A stretch of DNA of 5,410 nt from DASTQL01 sp035761805 (GTDB lineage Bacteria; Actinomycetota; Actinomycetes; Jiangellales; Jiangellaceae), in assembly GCA_035761805.1 (NCBI GenBank), contig DASTQL010000083.1, positions 1 through 5,410 of the forward strand, in the 5' to 3' direction. A program made the position numbers and the translations under genes. The notes under the pieces are model-generated. The model made no database searches and was not told the DNA's origin. It saw nothing but the letters and a program-made list of their open reading frames with translations. Positions 1 to 5,410 of the stretch are shown piece by piece. Every line of letters begins with the position of its first letter. Positions within the stretch are counted from its first letter, which is position 1.

Positions 1-1
1 G

Positions 2-76
2 CTGACCAAGCAACAGGCGGAGTACATCGGCGTGGACGTGGAGGGCCCGTACAAGAGCGACCACTACCGGTACTGA
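2..76 (+). CDS. ahcY: S-adenosylhomocysteine hydrolase (adenosylhomocysteinase), C-terminal end only
   Basis: Only the last 24 codons and the TGA stop are in the window; the rest of the gene lies to the left. The tail reads LTKQQAEYIGVDVEGPYKSD followed by HYRY, and a C-terminus ending in GPxKxDHYRY is a hallmark of adenosylhomocysteinase. The enzyme reversibly splits S-adenosylhomocysteine into adenosine and homocysteine in the cytoplasm, relieving product inhibition of methyltransferases. In the mammalian enzyme the equivalent Lys and Tyr (K426 and Y430 of the 432-residue human protein) reach across to the NAD+ site of a neighbouring subunit. Both are present here (codons at 53-55 and 65-67), so the visible end looks intact. 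It converges with the RDD gene. The identification rests on this short but very characteristic tail. Confidence 0.93.
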   Translation: MTKQQAEYIGVDVEGPYKSDHYRY

Positions 77-114
77 CGCGGCGCCTCTCGGGCCACCCGC
101 TGGATCCGGACCGG

Positions 115-136
115 GCCGGCACTGCGTCATGCCGGC
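115..136. terminator. Possible hairpin between convergent ahcY and RDD genes
   Basis: A perfect 7-bp inverted repeat, gccggca at 115-121 and tgccggc at 130-136, is separated by an 8-nt loop. It lies just past the ahcY stop (76), and the loop contains the stop codon of the oppositely oriented RDD gene (127-129). The placement suits a two-way transcription end for convergent genes. No T-run follows on either strand, so it is not a classical intrinsic terminator, and 7-bp G+C repeats are common by chance in DNA this rich in G+C. Confidence 0.27.
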
Positions 137-1077
137 GGGGCGAACCCACCTCCGGTCCCCGGGCCGGGGTCCTGCGACGTCGGGTCCGGGGGCGGCAGCC
201 GGCCGTGGTGCTGGTCCCCGGACGCCGGCGGTCCCTCGTACGGTGGCGTCCCCGCGGACGGGGGGGCCTGCTCGAACGGGACGGGCGGCGCACCCGGGGG
301 CGAGGCGTCCGCGGCGGCGCCACCGGCGGTCCGCGCCAGCCGGGCGGCCTCCCGGCGGCTGCGCTCGCCGAGCACCGCGGCCAGGAATCCCCACGCGGGC
401 GTCCCGGCGGGCGCGGCGGGAGAGACGTAGGCGGAGACCGCGGTGGCGAGCTGCGCGCCCATCGAGTCGCTGCTGGCCGGGTCGAGCTGCGGGAGCCGGA
501 TGAGGTAGGTCCGCGTGCTCATCACGAGGTCGTCCGGGACGGCCCCGATCTGAGTGTGGGCAGCCCACGCGGCCAGGCCCGGGGGCGGGGGCGGCACCTG
601 CGCGGTTGTCCCGGCCGGAGCGCGGTCCCGGATCACCACGGTCCCGGCCAGGACGTCACCCACCCGCTTGCCCCGGGAGTTGAGCAGGGAGCAGATCACC
701 GCTCCGGCACCGAAGGTCACGTAGAAGTCGACGAAGAACCCGGCCAGCCCGCGCACGAAGGCGTGGCGGAACCGGGTGGGCCCACCGTCGTCCCTCACCA
801 CCCGGAGGCCGAGGGCCAGCTTGCCCAGGGAGCGCCCCCGCGTGAGCGTCTCGACGGTCACGGGCACGCCGACCAGGATCCCGACGACGGACACCAGGGC
901 CACGGCCGCGGCGAGGGCCTCGTCGAGGCCGGCCACCGCGAAGCCCACCAGGGCGAGGACCGGGACGGCGATCACGAGCAGGAGCAGGAGGTCGATCGAG
1001 AAGGCCAGGGCCCGGGAGGGGAACCTCGCGAGCCGGAGCTCGAGCGCGACCGCCTCCCCCGTGACCAGATCGCTCAC
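127..1077 (-). CDS. RDD family integral membrane protein with long C-terminal cytoplasmic extension
   Basis: A 316-residue RDD-family membrane protein. The family signature is visible: Arg22 and Asp29 flank the start of the first membrane segment (about 24-49), a second segment spans about 54-77, a GRSLGK turn lies at 81-86 followed by LGLRVVR, a third segment spans about 107-131, and the closing GKRVGDVLAGT motif is at 136-146. RDD proteins are poorly defined; some have been linked to ion transport, but no substrate can be assigned here. The core ends near residue 152. A proline run follows (161-166), then a predicted helical, probably cytoplasmic stretch (about 168-250), then a Pro/Gly/Ala-rich tail to 316. 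The start is GTG at 1077 with no clear ribosome binding site; cagact at -12 to -7 resembles an actinobacterial -10 box, so a leaderless message is possible. The gene diverges from the SpoIIM gene and converges with ahcY. Confidence 0.9.
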   Translation of the reverse strand: MSDLVTGEAVALELRLARFPSRALAFSIDLLLLLVIAVPVLALVGFAVAGLDEALAAAVALVSVVGILVGVPVTVETLTRGRSLGKLALGLRVVRDDGGPTRFRHAFVRGLAGFFVDFYVTFGAGAVICSLLNSRGKRVGDVLAGTVVIRDRAPAGTTAQVPPPPPGLAAWAAHTQIGAVPDDLVMSTRTYLIRLPQLDPASSDSMGAQLATAVSAYVSPAAPAGTPAWGFLAAVLGERSRREAARLARTAGGAAADASPPGAPPVPFEQAPPSAGTPPYEGPPASGDQHHGRLPPPDPTSQDPGPGTGGGFAPPA

Positions 1078-1174
1078 CGGTCCAGTCTGGCAGCCCGGCT
1101 AGTCTGACGCCGCGGCCGGACCGAGCCCGGTGGCGGGGACGCTGCAGGACGAGCGAGCGGCCACGGAGGCACTG
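1078..1174. promoter_or_regulatory. Divergent intergenic region between RDD and SpoIIM genes
   Basis: These 97 bases must hold the promoters of both the RDD gene (leftward) and the SpoIIM gene (rightward) if the SpoIIM start at 1175 is right. Rightward, TAGTCT at 1100-1105 fits the loose actinobacterial -10 pattern TAnnnT, but I see no good -35 at the expected distance. Leftward, CAGACT (complement of 1084-1089) sits where a -10 box would be for a leaderless RDD message. The hexamer AGTCTG occurs at 1084-1089 and again at 1101-1106, 17 bases apart; the first copy lies in the near-palindrome ccagtctgg (1082-1090). The location is well supported; the individual elements are guesses. Confidence 0.4.
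1165..1169 (+). promoter_or_regulatory. Ribosome binding site GGAGG for the SpoIIM gene
   Basis: GGAGG lies 5 bases before the GTG at 1175, which is in frame with the upstream GTG at 1130. The upstream GTG has no comparable purine-rich site. The downstream start gives a protein beginning with (M)DLDAFVATHREEW, the way I expect actinobacterial SpoIIM-like proteins to begin. This site therefore favours the shorter gene model. Confidence 0.6.
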
Positions 1175-2176
1175 GTGGACCTCGACGCCTTCGTGGCCAC
1201 CCACCGCGAGGAGTGGCGGCGGCTCGACCAGCTGGTGCGTCGCCGGGGGCGGCTGACCGGTCCCGAGGCCGACGAGCTGGTCCGGCTCTACCGCCGGACG
1301 TCGACCCACCTGTCCCTGGTCCGCTCGGCGGCACCGGACCCCGCCCTGGTGGCCCGCCTGTCCGGCCTGGTGGCGCGTGCCAGGGGCGCCGTCGCCGGTG
1401 CGCCCGACCCCGGGTGGTCCGACGTGGCGCGCTTCGTCCGGGCCGGCTTTCCCGCGGCCGTCTACCGCACCCGGCACTGGTGGGTCCCCACGGCGCTGGT
1501 CTTCGTGGCGGTGTCCGCCGCGGTCGCGTGGTGGGTCGCGGGCGACCCGGCCGTGCAGGCCTCGGTGGGGGCCCCTGACGAGATCCGCCGGCTGGTCGAG
1601 GAGGACTTCGCGGACTACTACTCGGCCAACCCGGCGCTGTCCTTCGCCGCCCAGGTCTGGACCAACAACGCCTGGATCGCTGCCGGCTGCCTGGTCCTGG
1701 GTGTCTTCCTCGGCCTCCCGGTCGTCTACATCCTCTGGCAGAACGCCCTCAACGTCGGCGTGGCCGCCGGGCTGATGGCCGCGCACGGCCGGCTCGACGT
1801 CTTCGTCGGTCTCGTCACCCCGCACGGGCTGCTCGAGCTCACGGCGGTCTTCGTCGCCGCGGGGGTGGGACTGCGGCTTGGCTGGACCGTCGTCGACCCC
1901 GGGCCGCGCACCCGGGCGGATGCGTTGGCGCACGAGGGCCGGGCCGCCGTGGGCACGGCGATCGGGCTCGCGGGGGTGCTGCTGGTCTCGGGCGTGATCG
2001 AGGGATTCGTGACCCCCTCCGGCCTGCCGACGTGGGCCCGGATCGGCATCGGGGTCCTGGCCGAGATGGTCTTCCTCACCTACGTCTGGACGTACGGGCG
2101 GCGGGCCGCCCTCGCCGGTGAGACCGGTGATGTCGCGGAGAGCGAACGGGGCGATGCACTCCCGGTGGCGGGCTGA
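1175..2176 (+). CDS. Stage II sporulation protein M (SpoIIM) family membrane protein
   Basis: A 333-residue membrane protein of the SpoIIM family. Residues 1-100 are a charged, helical cytoplasmic region opening with DLDAFVATHREEWRRL. The first membrane segment is at about 103-122, followed by an outside loop to about 163. A TNNAW motif (163-167) leads into the second segment (166-187). The family-typical VTPHGLLELTAVFVAAG motif is at about 214-230, another segment at about 257-277 ends in IEGFVTPS, and the last is at about 289-307. In Bacillus, SpoIIM works with SpoIID and SpoIIP in peptidoglycan remodelling during engulfment. This homologue has no SpoIID or SpoIIP neighbours and sits beside a MoxR-DUF58 operon, so an envelope role unrelated to sporulation is more likely (inference). 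The start chosen is GTG at 1175 because of the GGAGG at 1165-1169; GTG at 1130 would add 15 residues. It converges with the DUF58 gene, 18 bases between stops. Confidence 0.9.
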   Translation: MDLDAFVATHREEWRRLDQLVRRRGRLTGPEADELVRLYRRTSTHLSLVRSAAPDPALVARLSGLVARARGAVAGAPDPGWSDVARFVRAGFPAAVYRTRHWWVPTALVFVAVSAAVAWWVAGDPAVQASVGAPDEIRRLVEEDFADYYSANPALSFAAQVWTNNAWIAAGCLVLGVFLGLPVVYILWQNALNVGVAAGLMAAHGRLDVFVGLVTPHGLLELTAVFVAAGVGLRLGWTVVDPGPRTRADALAHEGRAAVGTAIGLAGVLLVSGVIEGFVTPSGLPTWARIGIGVLAEMVFLTYVWTYGRRAALAGETGDVAESERGDALPVAG

Positions 2177-2194
2177 CCGGCGCAGTCGACGACG

Positions 2195-3490
2195 TCAGAG
2201 GCGCCCGGCCGCCTTGAGGTCGAGGTAGGTGTCGCTCAGCGCCGGAGGCAGCTCCTCGGGCGGGGCGTCGACCACGTGGACCCCACGCCGCTCGAGCAGG
2301 GACACGAGCCTCCGGCGGTCGGCAGCCTCGCTCTCGGCCGCGGCCGCCCCGTAGAGCGAGGCGGCGTCGCCACGCCCCCGAGCCAGCTCCAGCACCCGGG
2401 GGTCGGCGACCGACGCCAGCACGACCGTGTGCCGCCGGGTCAGCCGGCCGACCAGGGGCAGCAGGCCGGACTCGACCGGATCGGTGTCCAGCCCGGTGAG
2501 CAGGACGACGAGCGCGTGGTGGCGCGCGCGGGTGAGCACTTCCGCCACGAGCCTCCGGTGGTCGGTCTCGACCAGGCCGGCCTCCAACGGCGCCATCGCC
2601 TGGACGAGCCGCGGGAGGACCTCCGTCGGTCCGGGCCGCTCCACGATCGCCCGCACCCTCCGGTCGAAGGCCATCAGGTCGACGCGGTCCCCCGCGCGCG
2701 TGGCCAGGGCCGCCAGCAGCAGGGCCGCGTCCATGGCGGCGTCGAGACGGGGCGCATCGCCGACCCGTGCGGCTGCGGTGCGGGCGGTGTCGAGCACCAG
2801 CAGCACGTGCCGGTCCCGCTCGGGGCGCCAGGTCCGTACGACCACGTCACCGCCCCGGGCCGTGGCACGCCAGTCGATCGACCGCGGATCGTCTCCGACG
2901 ACGTACTCACGGAGCGAGTCGAACTCCGTCCCCTGTCCGCGGGTCCGGACCGCCGAGCGGCCGTCCAGCTCGCGGAGTCGGGCGAGCCGCGACGGCAGGT
3001 GCCGCCTCGACCTGAAGGCCGGTAGCACACGCACCGTCCACGGTGCGCGGTGCGAGCCCTGGCGGGCGGCCACCCCGAGCGGCCCGACGGAGCGGACGGT
3101 GACCCGGTCGGCCCTGCGATCCCCTCGCCGGGTCGGGCGAAGGACGATCTCGACCCGGCGCCGCTCACCCGCGGGGACGTCGACGTCGACCCGGTCGTCG
3201 AGCACACCTGCCGACGGCGGCCAGGCGTCACGCAGCCGCCCGCGCACCCGCCGCGCGCCCGGGTTGGTGACGGTCAGCACGACCGTCGCGGTCTCTCCCA
3301 GCCGGGTGGTCGAGTCGCCGGACCGGTCGAGCCGCAGCGCTCGCACGGACCCGGCGAGGGCCGTGTCCACGGCGGCCAGCACGGCGAGCACCAGCGCGGC
3401 GGCGAGCACGCCCCACCCGCTCGGGGCGACCAGGCCGACCACGGCCGCCCCGACCAGGGCGAGCAGCGCGAGCCGGCCGGTGGGGACCAT
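2195..3490 (-). CDS. DUF58 domain-containing protein (VWA-like, MoxR partner)
   Basis: A 431-residue DUF58 protein. Two hydrophobic segments at about 5-22 and 27-45 probably anchor it in the membrane. A beta-rich region follows (about 60-155) with conserved-looking TVTNPGARR and RPTRRG stretches. The DUF58 signature occupies about 187-212: GTEFDSLREYVVGDDPRSID followed by WRATAR. The C-terminal half resembles a von Willebrand factor A fold: LLVLDTART (230-238) is in the position of the metal site, followed by AGDRVDLMAFDRRVRA (266-281) and VVLLTGLDTD (328-337). The metal-site pattern DxSxS is degenerate (DTART). DUF58 proteins are usually encoded beside MoxR ATPases and are presumed partners or substrates. 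The ATG at 3490 shares its A with the MoxR stop (TGATG), so translation is coupled. The reading frame stays open far upstream, but that part is antisense to MoxR and is not real. Confidence 0.93.
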   Translation of the reverse strand: MVPTGRLALLALVGAAVVGLVAPSGWGVLAAALVLAVLAAVDTALAGSVRALRLDRSGDSTTRLGETATVVLTVTNPGARRVRGRLRDAWPPSAGVLDDRVDVDVPAGERRRVEIVLRPTRRGDRRADRVTVRSVGPLGVAARQGSHRAPWTVRVLPAFRSRRHLPSRLARLRELDGRSAVRTRGQGTEFDSLREYVVGDDPRSIDWRATARGGDVVVRTWRPERDRHVLLVLDTARTAAARVGDAPRLDAAMDAALLLAALATRAGDRVDLMAFDRRVRAIVERPGPTEVLPRLVQAMAPLEAGLVETDHRRLVAEVLTRARHHALVVLLTGLDTDPVESGLLPLVGRLTRRHTVVLASVADPRVLELARGRGDAASLYGAAAAESEAADRRRLVSLLERRGVHVVDAPPEELPPALSDTYLDLKAAGRL

Positions 3491-4476
3491 CAGCGGGGGA
3501 CGGGCACCGTGGCGAGCACGGTCTCCAGGACGGCGTCGGCGGTGACGCCCTCGAGCTCGGCCTCGGGGCGCAGCTGCACGCGGTGCCGCAGGGTGGGGCG
3601 CGCCAGCGCCTTGACGTCGTCGGGGGTCACGTAGTCGCGGCCGGAAAGCCACGCCCACGCCCGGCTGCTCGCCAGCAGCGCCGTCGCCCCCCGGGGGGAG
3701 ACGCCGAGCTGCAGGGCTGCGGAGGACCGGGTCGCGCGGCCGAGGTCCACCACGTAACCGATCACCTCCGCCGTGGCACGGACCGTTGCCACCGCAGTGC
3801 GGGCGGTACGGAGGTCCTCGGCGGAGGCGACGGCTCGCAGCCCCGCGCCGCCGAGGTCGCGGGGGTCGAAGCCCTCGGCGTGCCGCGTGACGATGCGGAT
3901 CTCGTCGTCGCGGGGCGGCAACGGCACCTGGAGCTTGAGCAGGAACCGGTCCAGCTGCGCCTCGGGGAGGGGATAGGTCCCCTCGTACTCGACGGGGTTC
4001 TGCGTCGCCGCGACCATGAAGGGGTCGGGAAGCCGGCGCGGGGTCCCGTCGACGCTCACCTGGCGCTCCTGCATCGCCTCCAGCAGGGCGGCCTGGGTCT
4101 TGGGCGGGGTCCGGTTGATCTCGTCGGCGAGGAGGAGGTTGGTGAACACCGGTCCGGCGACGAAGGAGAACTCGGCGGTCCGGGCGTCGTAGACCAGCGA
4201 CCCGGTGACGTCCCCCGGCATGAGGTCGGGGGTGAACTGAACGCGTTTCGTGTCGACGTCGAGTGCGGCCGCGAGGGCACGCACGAGCAGGGTCTTGGCG
4301 GTGCCGGGGACCCCCTCCAGCAGGACGTGCCCCCGGCACAGGAGCGCGATGACGAGCCCGGTGACGGCGGAGTCCAGCCCCACGACGGCCTTGGCCACCT
4401 CGCTGCGGACGGCCGCCAGCGTCGCCCGGGCCTGCTCGGTGGCGTTCGTGGTGATGTCGGTGTGCTCGTCGGTCAC
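3490..4476 (-). CDS. MoxR family AAA+ ATPase
   Basis: A 328-residue cytoplasmic AAA+ ATPase of the MoxR family, a typical length. Visible motifs in order: Walker A GVPGTAKT (55-62), RVQFTPDLMPGDVTGS (78-93), Walker B LLLADEINR (114-122, acidic pair D118 and E119), the MoxR-typical TPPKTQAALLEAMQERQVS (123-141), sensor 1 ATQNP (157-161), the arginine-finger region PEAQLDRF (171-178) and sensor 2 GVSPRG (258-263). All catalytic residues look intact. MoxR ATPases are thought to use ATP to mature or assemble partner proteins, often ones with VWA domains; here the DUF58 protein encoded immediately downstream is the obvious candidate. The start is GTG at 4476, overlapping the DUF4350 stop by 4 nt (GTGA), with AGGAGG 10 bases upstream. 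The biological target is unknown. Confidence 0.96.
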   Translation of the reverse strand: MTDEHTDITTNATEQARATLAAVRSEVAKAVVGLDSAVTGLVIALLCRGHVLLEGVPGTAKTLLVRALAAALDVDTKRVQFTPDLMPGDVTGSLVYDARTAEFSFVAGPVFTNLLLADEINRTPPKTQAALLEAMQERQVSVDGTPRRLPDPFMVAATQNPVEYEGTYPLPEAQLDRFLLKLQVPLPPRDDEIRIVTRHAEGFDPRDLGGAGLRAVASAEDLRTARTAVATVRATAEVIGYVVDLGRATRSSAALQLGVSPRGATALLASSRAWAWLSGRDYVTPDDVKALARPTLRHRVQLRPEAELEGVTADAVLETVLATVPVPR

Positions 4477-5410
4477 GGGTGGAGTACCTCCTGCTCGAGT
4501 GCGTCCAGGTCGTCGGCCAGCCGGACGAGGGCCGGGTCGTCGTCGGGCGGAGGACCTGAGAGGAGGGCGACCACCTGCGGCTCGGGTCGGCCGGAACGGG
4601 GGGCCGCCGCGGAGGCCACCGCCGTGACGTCACTGCCGCGCGGGAGGCCGAGGCCGTGCCTCAGGCGCTCGCAGGCGGCCTCGCGCAGCGCCGCCGCCGC
4701 GTGACCGCGCGCGCGCCCACGCCGGTAGAGCCGGGCCCGACCCTCGACGGCCTCGGCGGACCGGACCACGACCGGCAGCGGCTCGGCGACGACGGGCCCG
4801 AGCCGCCGGCCCCGCCACAAGGCCGCGACACCGGCAGCCACGAGCAGCTGCGCCGCCACGGGGCCGGCCCAGCCCGGGAGCAGGTCCGTCAGTGGGACGT
4901 CCTCCTCGCCGGTCTGCTCGAGAACCGGGCGGTACCAGACCAGCCGCGGCGTCCGACCGAGCAGCCCCGTCGCGAGGGCGGCGTTTCCGTCCTCGTCGAG
5001 GCGACGGTTGGTGAGGATGTCGGCGGAGCCGAGGACGGTCACCCGCCGGTCGCCCGACCGGGCCACGACCAGGCTGGGCCCACCGTGGACGGAGTAGCAG
5101 CCGCCGCCGTCCTCCGCGGCGTAGACCGTGCCGCCCACCCGCGCCGACCCCGCCCGCTCGGCCTCCGCGAGGTCGCAGCGCGGTTCGAGCGTGGCCGGAC
5201 CGACCCGGTCGAGGGCCTCGATCCCGGGCGCCCACGCCTCGACCTCGAGGCCCGGTGCGACGAGCACGACGTCCGCTCCGGTGCCCACGAGACGACGCAC
5301 CTGCTCGTCGTCCAGCAGGACCGGGACGGTGACCAGCAGCGTGCTCAAGGGATCGGCCGCCGCCACCGCCTCGTCGGTGGTCCGTGCGGGCACGACATCG
5401 ACTCCCTCCG
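4473..5410 (-). CDS. DUF4350 domain-containing membrane protein, 5' end outside window
   Basis: The reading frame runs off the right edge; the in-frame GTG at 5393 is probably internal, because the six codons before it are open and read EGVDVV, a natural continuation into PARTTDEAV. About 312 residues are visible (numbered from that GTG). Residues 1-165 resemble the DUF4350 domain: TLLVTVPVLLDDEQVRRLV (18-36), DVVLVAPG (41-48), then LGSADILTNRRLDEDGNAAL (121-140) and RLVWYRP (150-156). One membrane segment follows (about 174-194), then an Arg-rich, probably cytoplasmic tail (RLYRRGRARGHAAAALREAA, 221-240) and an acidic C-terminus. A second membrane segment before the domain is expected outside the window, which would place the domain outside the cytoplasm (inference). 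Cys73 and Cys99 could pair. Function is unknown; the 4-nt overlap with MoxR makes it part of the same operon. Confidence 0.88.
   Translation of the reverse strand, partial: EGVDVVPARTTDEAVAAADPLSTLLVTVPVLLDDEQVRRLVGTGADVVLVAPGLEVEAWAPGIEALDRVGPATLEPRCDLAEAERAGSARVGGTVYAAEDGGGCYSVHGGPSLVVARSGDRRVTVLGSADILTNRRLDEDGNAALATGLLGRTPRLVWYRPVLEQTGEEDVPLTDLLPGWAGPVAAQLLVAAGVAALWRGRRLGPVVAEPLPVVVRSAEAVEGRARLYRRGRARGHAAAALREAACERLRHGLGLPRGSDVTAVASAAAPRSGRPEPQVVALLSGPPPDDDPALVRLADDLDALEQEVLHP
4487..4492 (-). promoter_or_regulatory. Ribosome binding site AGGAGG for MoxR
   Basis: On the - strand AGGAGG (written cctcct on the + strand) lies 10 bases before the GTG start at 4476, inside the last codons of the DUF4350 gene. 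It is a full-strength Shine-Dalgarno match with slightly long spacing. It supports the GTG start and suggests that MoxR can be initiated independently as well as by coupling through the GTGA overlap. Confidence 0.65.

Noticed and set aside
205..1107. 300-codon open frame on the + strand opposite RDD
   Set aside because: The RDD gene has family motifs and membrane segments; the opposing frame is highly charged and Gly/Arg-rich, typical of antisense frames in G+C-rich DNA.
1077..1123. Inverted repeat cggtcc (1078-1083) and ggaccg (1118-1123) flanking the divergent promoter region
   Set aside because: Six bases separated by 34, easily a chance match in G+C-rich sequence.
656..1933. 425-codon open frame on the - strand across the RDD and SpoIIM genes
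   Set aside because: It is antisense to SpoIIM and out of frame with RDD, and the translation is full of Arg, Gly, Pro and His with no recognisable domain.
2173..2198. Inverted repeat ctgac/gtcag between the SpoIIM and DUF58 stops as a terminator
   Set aside because: Only 5 bp of stem with a 16-base loop and no T-run. The arms arise partly because both contain a stop codon (TGA and its complement).
3491..4633. Upstream extension of the DUF58 reading frame to an 812-residue protein
   Set aside because: The extra 381 codons run through the MoxR gene in another frame and give an Arg/Pro/Gly-rich, repeat-like composition. The DUF58 protein has its own ATG coupled to the MoxR stop. The open frame is a by-product of extreme G+C content.
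3583..4704. 373-codon open frame on the + strand opposite MoxR
   Set aside because: MoxR on the other strand has a complete set of AAA+ motifs. This frame has shadow-type composition (Gly, Arg, Val, His, Gln) and no domain.
4706..4716. Alternating CG run as a possible Z-DNA or regulatory element
   Set aside because: It encodes the Arg-rich GRARG stretch of the DUF4350 tail and is expected in DNA of this composition.

Overview
This window looks like chromosomal core sequence from a high-G+C actinobacterium. The base composition is very G+C rich (clearly above 70% by eye), third codon positions are almost all G or C, three of the five complete or near-complete genes start with GTG, and the gene set is familiar from actinobacterial genomes. 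I cannot name the genus.

Layout from left to right: the last 24 codons of S-adenosylhomocysteine hydrolase (+ strand, ahcY); an RDD-family membrane protein on the - strand that converges with it; a SpoIIM-family membrane protein on the + strand, diverging from the RDD gene across a short shared upstream region; then a - strand run read from right to left as DUF4350 protein (5' end outside the window), MoxR-type AAA+ ATPase and DUF58 protein. The SpoIIM and DUF58 genes converge with only 18 bases between stop codons. There is no gene-free stretch longer than 100 bases, and I see no tRNA, rRNA, insertion sequence, CRISPR array or phage gene.

The DUF4350-MoxR-DUF58 genes overlap through GTGA (4 nt) and TGATG (1 nt) junctions, so they are almost certainly one translationally coupled operon. 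MoxR ATPases paired with VWA-like DUF58 proteins are thought to act as chaperone or maturation modules. The flanking DUF4350, SpoIIM and RDD genes are all membrane proteins, so the likely theatre of action is the cytoplasmic membrane or cell envelope, but the substrate is unknown.

I do not see a wholly new system. The points most worth a second look are the uncharacterised membrane MoxR module itself, a cysteine pair in the probable extracytoplasmic part of the DUF4350 protein, a degenerate metal-site motif in DUF58, a likely downstream start for the SpoIIM gene, and the short divergent promoter region.
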